Below, in pieces: positions 1 through 7,638 of a stretch of 38,416 nucleotides of DNA. This DNA comes from Parcubacteria group bacterium (GTDB lineage Bacteria > Patescibacteriota > Minisyncoccia > Portnoybacterales > UBA2143). Numbering within the stretch: the first letter of the stretch is position 1; every line of letters begins with the position of its first letter. The stretch spans positions 1 to 38,416 of the forward strand of contig JABMPX010000003.1 in assembly GCA_013203625.1 (NCBI GenBank), given 5' to 3'. The translations under genes were made by a program, and so were the position numbers. A model generated the notes under the pieces. The model was given only the letters and a program-made list of their open reading frames with translations, had not been told where the DNA came from and ran no database searches.

Positions 1-17
1 CTTTAATACTTCATATT

Positions 18-545
18 TCATAGTTTTGTTGTAATCATTAATGTTAACAAATCATTTAATAATCGTCCTTTAAGGTTGCAAACTGAAATATTCCTACACT
101 TATGCATCAACTTCCAGTCTTCACTATCTTGAATCTCTCCCTGCTTAGCATAAATCACTATTGCAGAATCATCGTGCTTCTTTTCAAGAACTTCCTTTAG
201 GGTAAAAGGTGCACCGCTATACTTAAATAATATTACATTTGCTTTCTTTATGTCTTCACTATCTTCTTCGGAAATAATCCTAAATATATTTTTTGTTGTA
301 AATATATGTGAATCTTTAATCAAATTGACTAGACTTTCAGAATCTTTTTGGCTAGCAATAACTGTTATTTTTTTTCTTGATAATCCAAGTCCTAATCGCC
401 AAAGTGGTTTTAATATACCTTTTATCCATGCAATAAAAGTTGTTATTGCTGTAATTATTACTACAGCAACTATAAACCACCCCACAGCATCAACTAATGT
501 GTTAAGCACCTTCCACGACAAAGATATATTTTCTATAAACATCAT
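18..545 (-). CDS. Membrane-anchored protein of unknown function: N-terminal TM segment plus alpha/beta cytoplasmic domain
   Basis: 175-aa ORF; hydrophobic helix (VGWFIVAVVIITAITTFIAWI) followed by a soluble domain with beta-like strands (KITVIAS, NVILFKY, SAIVIYA). Confidence 0.6.
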   Translation of the reverse strand: MMFIENISLSWKVLNTLVDAVGWFIVAVVIITAITTFIAWIKGILKPLWRLGLGLSRKKITVIASQKDSESLVNLIKDSHIFTTKNIFRIISEEDSEDIKKANVILFKYSGAPFTLKEVLEKKHDDSAIVIYAKQGEIQDSEDWKLMHKCRNISVCNLKGRLLNDLLTLMITTKL

Positions 546-675
546 ACTTTAGTATACCTATTATTAAAAAACTATTCAATATATCTTTGAGGTCTGTTAA
601 TCTTTTCATGCATAAATACTGCTAAGGTGATAGTTGTTGTTACATTCTTAAGATGCACAAAACTAACTATTTAGA

Positions 676-760
676 TACTGGCTACATGAGACAAAATTAG
701 AACTTTTCCACATAATTACCAACAAGGATAAAAGGCTCCTGACCCCATTTTACATTTTAT
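676..760. repeat. Imperfect direct repeat copy A (paired with 1457..1539)
   Basis: Shares ...ATGRGACRAAATTRGAAC-TTTTCCACATAATTACCAACAAGRATAAA-G-CTCCTGACC-CATTTTA... with copy B. Confidence 0.75.
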
Positions 761-816
761 CAAATCGTTCATATTTTTAATTTCCAATATATCCGCAATA
801 AAAGAAATTATCTAAT

Positions 817-1392
817 TTACTTTATCCAGACAATGCGAGTACCTGTTATCCTGTCCCAATATGGACCATAAATTAAATAACAGATGAAACCGATTCCAGT
901 TAATAATGAAAGGAATATTATTTCTCTAGCTATAATTCGAGGAAGCAAATGATCTTTTTCATCAAAATCAATTCTTATTTTAAAGATATATAATCCTATC
1001 GTAGTTTGATATTTATAAATACTTAAAGAAAAATAAAAAAAGTATAAAAGTAGCAATACAATTACTCCCGTTAAACTCTCTGGATTAATCGAAAGAGCTT
1101 GAAGAATTATGCAAAGTAAACCCAAAACAATAAAATCAATACAAAATGCAATATACCTTTTCCACATTGGCACACTATTTATTTCTTTCTGAATATCATT
1201 GATTATCTTTAAAACTTTTTTCGGAAAACCATTCGCTGGCGACTTTAATTTTTCAAGGAAATAGTGTTTATGCCATGACTCTTTATTTTTAAACTCGCTA
1301 CCATTTATTTCAAAAAACAGAAATTTTTCTATCTCTTGATCTGTTTTCCCTAAATTATTACTTAACCATGTTATTATCTCTTGTTTGTTCAT
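817..1392 (-). CDS. RDD-family-like multi-pass membrane protein
   Basis: 191-aa ORF; VPMWKRYIAFCIDFIVLGLL start and YKYQTTIGLYIFKIRI segment typical of RDD domains. Confidence 0.65.
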   Translation of the reverse strand: MNKQEIITWLSNNLGKTDQEIEKFLFFEINGSEFKNKESWHKHYFLEKLKSPANGFPKKVLKIINDIQKEINSVPMWKRYIAFCIDFIVLGLLCIILQALSINPESLTGVIVLLLLYFFYFSLSIYKYQTTIGLYIFKIRIDFDEKDHLLPRIIAREIIFLSLLTGIGFICYLIYGPYWDRITGTRIVWIK

Positions 1393-1393
1393 A

Positions 1394-1528
1394 TTATTTT
1401 ATTGCCTTTTTTATTGAAACACCAAGAGCTTTCGCTATTTTCTTAAGTGTATTAAGTGTTGGCAGTATGGGACGAAATTGGAACCTTTTCACATAATTAC
1501 CAACAAGAATAAAGACTCCTGACCACAT
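1394..1528 (-). pseudogene. 44-aa ORF/fragment resembling the C-terminal helices of an XRE-type HTH antitoxin/regulator; overlaps repeat copy B
   Basis: MWSGVFILVGNYVKRFQFRPILPTLNTLKKIAKALGVSIKKAIK*; LPTLNTLKKIAKALGVS resembles the XRE family HTH tail. Confidence 0.4.
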
Positions 1529-1539
1529 TTTATATATCA
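1457..1539. repeat. Imperfect direct repeat copy B (paired with 676..760)
   Basis: About 80% identity by eye to copy A over ~80 bp. Confidence 0.75.
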
Positions 1540-2400
1540 TTCTCTTGGCATTTCAGGAATTTGAATTGAAGGATCTATTTTGTGTGCAGTTTCAAATGCT
1601 TGTAATGAATTTTTATAATCCTTTAAATTGTAAAAGGCAAATCCTTTACTACTCCAAGCATTTGCATATTCCGGATTTATTTCGATAGCTCTATCAAGTA
1701 CTACTAAAGCTTCTTCATATTTGCCCAATTTATTAAGAGCTACACCCTTATTCCGCCAAGCTTTTACGTATAGAAAATTTAACTCAATCGCTTTATCAAA
1801 CGCAGTTATTGCTTTTTTGTATTTATTTAAATGACCAAGAGTTATTCCTTTATTATCCCATGTTCTTTCTTTAGGATTTATTTCAATAGCCTTATTAAAC
1901 ATTACTAAAGACTCTTCGTATTTACCTAGATTGCCAAGTACTATCCCTTTATTTTCCCAAACATTTTTATCTTGAGGATTAATTTCTATAGTTCTATCAT
2001 AGGCTTCTATAGCTTCCTCATATTTACCTAACTGGTTTAGTGTCCATCCTTTATTGTGCCACGCATTAGCGTATTCTGGATATATATTTATGGCCATATT
2101 ATATGCCTCTAACGCTTCTTTGTTTTGATCTAATTTATTTAAAGTATATCCTTTGTTATACCACGTAACTGCTTTATCCGGATAAATATCTATTGATTGA
2201 TCGTATTCCTTAAAAGCATCTTCATACTTCCCCAGTTCATTAAGTGTATATCCTTTATTAAAATGTTCTCGGCTTTGAACAATAACATCTTTGATCGAAG
2301 TAAAAACAGTATCTTTAGGCGAAAGCCAAACTCCAGCGACAATAAAACCTGCCCCCATAAAAGCCAAAATTGATCCTATTAAAGTAAAGTACCATCCCAT
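1537..2400 (-). CDS. TPR-repeat protein with N-terminal membrane anchor
   Basis: N-terminal TM helix then at least 6 TPR units (AWHNKGWTLNQLGKYEEAIEAYDRTIEINP...). Confidence 0.9.
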   Translation of the reverse strand: MGWYFTLIGSILAFMGAGFIVAGVWLSPKDTVFTSIKDVIVQSREHFNKGYTLNELGKYEDAFKEYDQSIDIYPDKAVTWYNKGYTLNKLDQNKEALEAYNMAINIYPEYANAWHNKGWTLNQLGKYEEAIEAYDRTIEINPQDKNVWENKGIVLGNLGKYEESLVMFNKAIEINPKERTWDNKGITLGHLNKYKKAITAFDKAIELNFLYVKAWRNKGVALNKLGKYEEALVVLDRAIEINPEYANAWSSKGFAFYNLKDYKNSLQAFETAHKIDPSIQIPEMPRE

Positions 2401-2475
2401 TTTATTTTGAATAAATTATTTTTTAAACACCCTGGTCTGCCTCGATACTACGCTGACTCGTTCTGAGGACACTCT

Positions 2476-2500
2476 ATTCGAACCCTTCTGGGATTCGAAT
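2476..2500. repeat. Hairpin ATTCGAACCC-TTCT-GGG-A-TTCGAAT
   Basis: Inverted repeat with one bulged A in a GC-richer noncoding patch. Confidence 0.5.
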
Positions 2501-2629
2501 TAAATTTATCCTTATTTAAAGCCGTTTTCTAGCCTTCATCGTTTTGACCAGTTCAGAAAAGATTTCGCTGCTTCTAAAGATTTGGCTTGGTTAAGCGAAG
2601 AAACGGGTCTGCACGATAAAAAAGTCTTG

Positions 2630-2703
2630 TGGCTGCCGGGCAGGGATTCGAACCCCGATGACATGCTTCAGAGGCATGTATCCTACCATTAGATGACCCG
2701 GCA
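2630..2703 (-). tRNA. tRNA-Gln (anticodon CUG), CCA encoded
   Basis: Cloverleaf TGCCGGG...CATGC CTCTGAA GCATG...GGTTCGAATCC...CCCGGCA-G-CCA. Confidence 0.92.
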
Positions 2704-2707
2704 AAAT

Positions 2708-3616
2708 TTATGCATCTAAATATCTTCTGACGGCTATTATACTGCTAACTGTTCCCATGACAATACCAACAAGCAGTTGAAGCAGTAAAAGCGCAATGAA
2801 ATTTGTCTGGAAAAAATAAAGTAGATCAGTACCAGGCAAATAAGTAGTAATTTTAGGAGAAAGATACCATAAAAGAGGAAACAAAACGGCCAAAGTTGCC
2901 AAAACTGCCACTATTCCGTAAATCGCGCCTTCAATAACAAAAGGGCCTCTGATAAACCAATTACTTGCGCCTACTAATTTCATCACTTTGATTTCTTTGC
3001 GGGAGCTGTAAATAGTCAAACGAATTGTATTAAAGGTAACTAAAATAGCCAAAATAGCTAAAATAGCCAAACCAATAAAACCAACTTGACGAATTGTTGT
3101 TGTAATAGAAGATAATCTAGCAATAACAGTTCTGTTTTCCTGATAATTGATTTTATCTATAACTTTCTGGTATTCTTCTTTTTCTAGAAAATTAACAATT
3201 GATTCGTATTGAGAAGCTACTTGAGCTTTAATATTTAAAGCAGCTTCTAAAGGATTAGTTTCAAGCTCTTGCAAGCTTTGCATTAAAACCTGATTGTCTT
3301 GATGTTTTGCCTTAAAATTTTTCAAGGCCTCTCCAGTTGAAATATATTCAACGCTTTTTACTTGGCTTAATTCAATTAAACTGTCTCTTGTTGCTAGAAT
3401 CTGTTCTTCTGAAGTATCTAGATTAAAATAAACGCTGATATCTATCTTGTCTTCTAAATTAGTAATCAAAGAATCAATTAAAACATTAACTAATAATAAA
3501 TTAGTAATGCCAAAAATAGCCAAACTCATTACAATAATAGTGGCTACTGAAAGCCATTTGTTCCGCCAAAAGCTTAACCCCCCAGATTTTGTTACACGTA
3601 TCAAAGAAGCAAACAT
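2708..3616 (-). CDS. ftsX: Cell division protein FtsX (permease-like)
   Basis: N-terminal TM, extracellular domain, 3 C-terminal TM helices; RLTIYSSRKEIKVMKLVGASNWFIRGPFVIEG motif; adjacent to ftsE. Confidence 0.93.
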   Translation of the reverse strand: MFASLIRVTKSGGLSFWRNKWLSVATIIVMSLAIFGITNLLLVNVLIDSLITNLEDKIDISVYFNLDTSEEQILATRDSLIELSQVKSVEYISTGEALKNFKAKHQDNQVLMQSLQELETNPLEAALNIKAQVASQYESIVNFLEKEEYQKVIDKINYQENRTVIARLSSITTTIRQVGFIGLAILAILAILVTFNTIRLTIYSSRKEIKVMKLVGASNWFIRGPFVIEGAIYGIVAVLATLAVLFPLLWYLSPKITTYLPGTDLLYFFQTNFIALLLLQLLVGIVMGTVSSIIAVRRYLDA

Positions 3617-3619
3617 ATA

Positions 3620-4303
3620 TTAAAATAAGATATATTTTCCGTTTTCATCATCTTTAATTATTTTACCTTTTTCTATGGTAACTACTCGTTTATCCAGTCC
3701 ATTAATAATATCCCTGTCGTGTGTAGACAAAATAACTGTAGTGCCCAATTCATTGATTTTAATCAAAAGCCGAATAATTTCCCATGTATGAAGCAAGTCC
3801 AAATTTCCAGTTGGCTCGTCAGCAACTAAAATATCCGGCCTATGGGCCAAAGCGCGAGCAATAGCCACTCGTTGCTGTTCCCCGCCAGAAAGCTGACTAG
3901 GAAAATGATCTGCTCTGTCTATTAAATTAACTAATTTTAAAAGCTGTGGAACATCGCGCTCAATTTCCTGTTTAGTCCAATCGCTTACTTCCATAGCAAA
4001 AGCAATATTTTCATAAGCTGTTTTATTTGGCAAAAGCCGAAAATCCTGAAAAATCATACCGATTTGCCGACGCCAAATTGGCAAGTCCTTATCCCTGATC
4101 TGCCCAATATCTTGTTTGCCCCAAAAAATATTGCCTTTGGTTGGAAATTCTTCTTTAATTAAAAGTCTTATTAAAGTAGATTTTCCAGCTCCAGAACGAC
4201 CAGCAATAGAAACAAACTCTTTGCTATTAATTGTTAAATTAATATTATCTAATGCTTTGCAATTAGGCAAATATATTTTAGAAACCTTATTAAATACTAT
4301 CAT
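3620..4303 (-). CDS. ftsE: Cell division ATP-binding protein FtsE
   Basis: Walker [10 protein letters not shown], signature [14 protein letters not shown], Walker [13 protein letters not shown]. Confidence 0.95.
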   Translation of the reverse strand: MIVFNKVSKIYLPNCKALDNINLTINSKEFVSIAGRSGAGKSTLIRLLIKEEFPTKGNIFWGKQDIGQIRDKDLPIWRRQIGMIFQDFRLLPNKTAYENIAFAMEVSDWTKQEIERDVPQLLKLVNLIDRADHFPSQLSGGEQQRVAIARALAHRPDILVADEPTGNLDLLHTWEIIRLLIKINELGTTVILSTHDRDIINGLDKRVVTIEKGKIIKDDENGKYILF

Positions 4304-5064
4304 AATTTATCAATTTCTTCTTTAATAAATTTATCTAATTTCCCTCCAAGAACTGCTTCGGGATTTCCTGACTTAGCGCCAGTCCGATGATCTTTAACCA
4401 TCTGATAAGGATGGAGAACATACGAACGAATCTGGCTCCCCCATTCAACCGCTTTTGACTCGCCTCTTAATTCCTTTCTTTCCTGCTCCTTATTTTTTAA
4501 CTTATATTGGTAAAGCTTGCTATAAAGAAGCTTTATTGCTCTTTTTTTATTCTCTCCCTGCAAACGTTCATTCTGACAGGCAGCAGTTAAGCCAGTTGCC
4601 AAATGAGTTACTCTAACAGCTGATTCGGTTTTGTTCACATATTGACCGCCTGGACCGCTAGCTCGATAAGTATCAACCCTTAAATCTTCTGGCCTAATTT
4701 CAATTTCTTTCATTTCTTCAAATTCAGGCATTACTTCTACTAAGGCAAAAGAAGTATGACGCAAGTTATTAGCATTAAAAGGAGAAAGCCGAACTAAACG
4801 ATGAACGCCTGATTCTCTTTTTAGATAACCATAAGCATATGGACTCTCAATAATTAAAGTAACATTTTTGAATCCAGCTTCTTTGCCTTCTTTGATTTGA
4901 AGAACTTGAACCGGCCAATCGTTTTTCTGGGCAAACTTGAAATACATTTTCAAAAGCATTTCGGTCCAGTCTTGAGCATCAATACCGCCAGCTCCAGCAT
5001 AAATAGATATAATAGCATTATTCTTATCGTATTTACCTTTTAATTTATCTGTTATATCTTCCAT
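4300..5064 (-). CDS. prfB: Peptide chain release factor 2, lacking the N-terminal domain 1
   Basis: SPF stop-recognition motif (VRLSPFNANNLRHTSFALVEV) and GPGGQYVNKTESAVRVTH (GGQ); starts at the domain-2 AGAGGIDAQDWTEML segment. Confidence 0.93.
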   Translation of the reverse strand: MEDITDKLKGKYDKNNAIISIYAGAGGIDAQDWTEMLLKMYFKFAQKNDWPVQVLQIKEGKEAGFKNVTLIIESPYAYGYLKRESGVHRLVRLSPFNANNLRHTSFALVEVMPEFEEMKEIEIRPEDLRVDTYRASGPGGQYVNKTESAVRVTHLATGLTAACQNERLQGENKKRAIKLLYSKLYQYKLKNKEQERKELRGESKAVEWGSQIRSYVLHPYQMVKDHRTGAKSGNPEAVLGGKLDKFIKEEIDKL

Positions 5065-5104
5065 TTTATGAGTTTACCATATCTTTTAATTTTAGTAAAT
5101 AATG

Positions 5105-5176
5105 AGCCGACCCGGGGAGTCGAACCCCGAACCTATACTTTACGAAAGTATTGCTCTGCCATTGAGCTAGGTCGGC
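5105..5176 (-). tRNA. tRNA-Thr (anticodon CGU), CCA not encoded
   Basis: GCCGACC...ATACT TTCGTAA AGTAT...GGTTCGACTCC...GGTCGGC-T followed by CATT. Confidence 0.92.
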
Positions 5177-5250
5177 TGGAGCGGACGAAGGGAATCGAAC
5201 CCTCGTCATCTGCTTGGGAAGCAGAAGCTTTGCCACTAAGCTACGTCCGC
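5177..5250 (-). tRNA. tRNA-Gly (anticodon CCC), CCA encoded
   Basis: GCGGACG...TCTGC TTCCCAA GCAGA...GGTTCGATTCC...CGTCCGC-T-CCA. Confidence 0.92.
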
Positions 5251-5253
5251 TTA

Positions 5254-5685
5254 TTACTGGAAAAAATGCTCCCACCATTTCCAAAAATTAGATTCTTGTT
5301 TTTTTTGCAAAGAATCAACAATGTCTAAATTGTTATTAATAATCTCTTGGGTTGGTTCAGGGTCTATGTCTGCATCTTGAGTTTGATCTCCTGAAATAAC
5401 AACAACTTTCTCTCCTGGTTTTTTTAGATTAAGCTTTAAACGAGCTTCTTTTTCTAAATAAGATTCTTTTTTAAAATAATCCATTAAATTGGCCATTTGC
5501 TGATTTTTGCCTTCTAACTGCTCAATCTCTGTTTCTAATGCTTTTATTTCTTTAGTTAATTGATATTTGCGATAGCTTTCACGTCCAAAACCAATCACTA
5601 AAAAAATAAGGATAAGAATAACAACAAAAAGAACAATTTTTGAACTAAGAAATCTTTTTAAAAGTTTTTTGTCTAATTTGGTCAT
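5254..5685 (-). CDS. Septum formation initiator family protein (FtsB/DivIC-like)
   Basis: N-terminal TM followed by coiled coil (IKALETEIEQLEGKNQQM...) and KESYLEKEARLKLNLKKPGEKVVVI. Confidence 0.85.
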   Translation of the reverse strand: MTKLDKKLLKRFLSSKIVLFVVILILIFLVIGFGRESYRKYQLTKEIKALETEIEQLEGKNQQMANLMDYFKKESYLEKEARLKLNLKKPGEKVVVISGDQTQDADIDPEPTQEIINNNLDIVDSLQKKQESNFWKWWEHFFQ

Positions 5686-5705
5686 TTATGTTATTATTCT
5701 AATAC

Positions 5706-5810
5706 ATGAAACTATCCACACAAAAAAAATTATTTCGTTTAAGCTGGATTCTTTTAGCTAGTTTGGTTGTTTTAAGTATGCTTGTCTTTCTCTTTGTGCC
5801 TATGCTCTAA
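5706..5810 (+). CDS. Putative 34-aa single-TM small protein
   Basis: ATG...TAA: MKLSTQKKLFRLSWILLASLVVLSMLVFLFVPML; short basic N-terminus plus hydrophobic helix; no clear Shine-Dalgarno. Confidence 0.4.
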   Translation: MKLSTQKKLFRLSWILLASLVVLSMLVFLFVPML

Positions 5811-5857
5811 TCATATCAAAACAGAAGAATTTAATAAAGACTCTCTGAAGAGGGTTT

Positions 5858-7633
5858 TTATTTTTTCAAAACCTTTAAAAAAACTTCCTGTGGAATGTTA
5901 ATCCTGCCAATTGCTTTCATTTTTTTCTTGCCTTTTTTCTGCTTTTCCAGTAATTTCTTTTTGCGAGTGTAATCTCCGCCATATAAATAACCGGTTACGT
6001 CCTTGCGCATAGCGCTAATGGTTTCCCGAGCAATAATTTTCCCTCCAATAGCTGCTTGAATAGAAACTGCAAAAAGCTGTTTTGGAATAACGCTCTTTAG
6101 CTTTTTAACTAATGCTCTAGCTTCCCGTTCTGATTTTGTTTTATGAACAATCCTAGCAAAAGCTTCTGCTTTTTCACTGGCAATAAGAATATCCATTCTA
6201 ACCAAATCAGATGTCTGATAATCTATTATTTCGTAATTCATTGAAGCATAACCAGCTGTAGTATTTTTTAACTGGTCATAAAAATCAATAATAATTTCGT
6301 TCAGAGGAACTTTATATTTCAAAACAACTTTTTCTGCGCTTAGATATTCTGTATCCTGATAAAGTCCTCTTGTCTTTTTCAATAATTTCATAATCGTACC
6401 TAAAAACTGGCTTGGTAAAATTATTTCTAAAATTACCCATGGTTCTTGAATTTCTTTAATATCTCCTACTTCAGGCAAATCTGAAGCTGAAGTAACAGTC
6501 AAATGTTCTTCTTTTTTAGTAATTAACTTGTAGCTAACAGATGGAGAAGTAACAATTAAATTTAATTGGTATTCCCTTTTCAGCCGTTCCAAAACTATTT
6601 CTAAATGAAGCATGCCTAAAAATCCAGCTCGAAATCCGCGTCCTAGCCCTTGGCATGATTCTGGTTCATATTGTAGAGAAGCATCGCTTAATTTAAGCTT
6701 GCCTAAGCTGTCTTTAAGTAAATCATGATCATTGCTCTCAACTGGATAAAAACTAGCAAAAACCATTGACTTTGGCTCTTCATAGCCGGGCAAGGAAACA
6801 GAAGAGGCATTTTTTCCTAGAATTGATCCTATTGTATCTCCTACTCTGCACTGGCCTACATTTTTTAATCCAGTAGCTATATAGCCGATTCCTCCTGATT
6901 CAAGTAAATCAGTTTTAACCATTTGAGGCTTAAGCAAACCAACTTCTATTACTTCAGACACGGATTCAGAAGCCATCATTTTAATTTTGTCACCAGCTTT
7001 TACCTTGCCATCAACAATCCTGACATAAGCAAGAACTCCTTTGTAAGAATCGTATTTTGAATCAAAAATTAAAGCCCGTAAAGGACTTTCTAAGTCAATA
7101 ACCGGCTCTGGGACTTTTTTAATAATAGCTTGTAAAACTTTGTCTATATTAGTCCCTTGCTTGGCTGAAATCTCAATAATTTCTTCTTTATCTATATTCA
7201 ATAATTTACTTACTTCTAGAATTGTTTCTTCTATTTTGGCATGAGCTAAATCAATTTTATTAACTATTGGAATAATAGATAAATTCTGCTCCTGAGCTAA
7301 ATGAAGATTAGCTAAAGTTTGAGCCTGAATGCCCTGACTGGCGTCTATTAATAGGATTGCGCCTTCTACGGCTGCTAAACTGCGCGAAACCTCGTAAGAA
7401 AAATCAACATGCCCAGGAGTATCAATCAAATTTAAAATATATCCATTGTATTTCATTTGAACCGGCTGAAGTTTAATAGTAATTCCTTTTTCTTTTTCCA
7501 AGTCCATCATATCTAAAAACTGAGCCCGCATTTCTCTTTGTCCAATAGTCCCAGTTATTTCTAAAAGCCGGTCAGCCAAAGTTGACTTGCCATGATCTAC
7601 ATGACTAATTATTACAAAATTACGAATGTTCAT
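5858..7633 (-). CDS. lepA: Elongation factor 4 (LepA GTPase); likely start MNIRNF inside the longer ORF 5858..7660
   Basis: HVDHGKST, DTPGHVDF, NKIDL; C-terminal LepA motif AAIGGKIIARETISAMRKDVTGYLYGGDYTRKKKLLEKQKKGKKKMK. Confidence 0.97.
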   Translation of the reverse strand: MNIRNFVIISHVDHGKSTLADRLLEITGTIGQREMRAQFLDMMDLEKEKGITIKLQPVQMKYNGYILNLIDTPGHVDFSYEVSRSLAAVEGAILLIDASQGIQAQTLANLHLAQEQNLSIIPIVNKIDLAHAKIEETILEVSKLLNIDKEEIIEISAKQGTNIDKVLQAIIKKVPEPVIDLESPLRALIFDSKYDSYKGVLAYVRIVDGKVKAGDKIKMMASESVSEVIEVGLLKPQMVKTDLLESGGIGYIATGLKNVGQCRVGDTIGSILGKNASSVSLPGYEEPKSMVFASFYPVESNDHDLLKDSLGKLKLSDASLQYEPESCQGLGRGFRAGFLGMLHLEIVLERLKREYQLNLIVTSPSVSYKLITKKEEHLTVTSASDLPEVGDIKEIQEPWVILEIILPSQFLGTIMKLLKKTRGLYQDTEYLSAEKVVLKYKVPLNEIIIDFYDQLKNTTAGYASMNYEIIDYQTSDLVRMDILIASEKAEAFARIVHKTKSEREARALVKKLKSVIPKQLFAVSIQAAIGGKIIARETISAMRKDVTGYLYGGDYTRKKKLLEKQKKGKKKMKAIGRINIPQEVFLKVLKK

Positions 7634-7638
7634 TGTTT

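Noticed and set aside
250-552. Plus-strand ORF 100 aa opposite ORF1
   Set aside because: Antisense shadow of the minus-strand ORF with low-complexity composition and no recognisable features.
5066-5328. ORFs 5066..5284 (-) and 5068..5328 (+)
   Set aside because: They read through the tRNA-Thr/tRNA-Gly genes; typical spurious tRNA translations (TRVRFPSSAPADLAQWQS, EPTRGVEPRTYTLR).
5820-5860. Hairpin ACTCT-CTGA-AGAGGGT near the lepA end as a terminator
   Set aside because: Mismatched stem and short pairing; may be a weak bidirectional terminator but support is insufficient.
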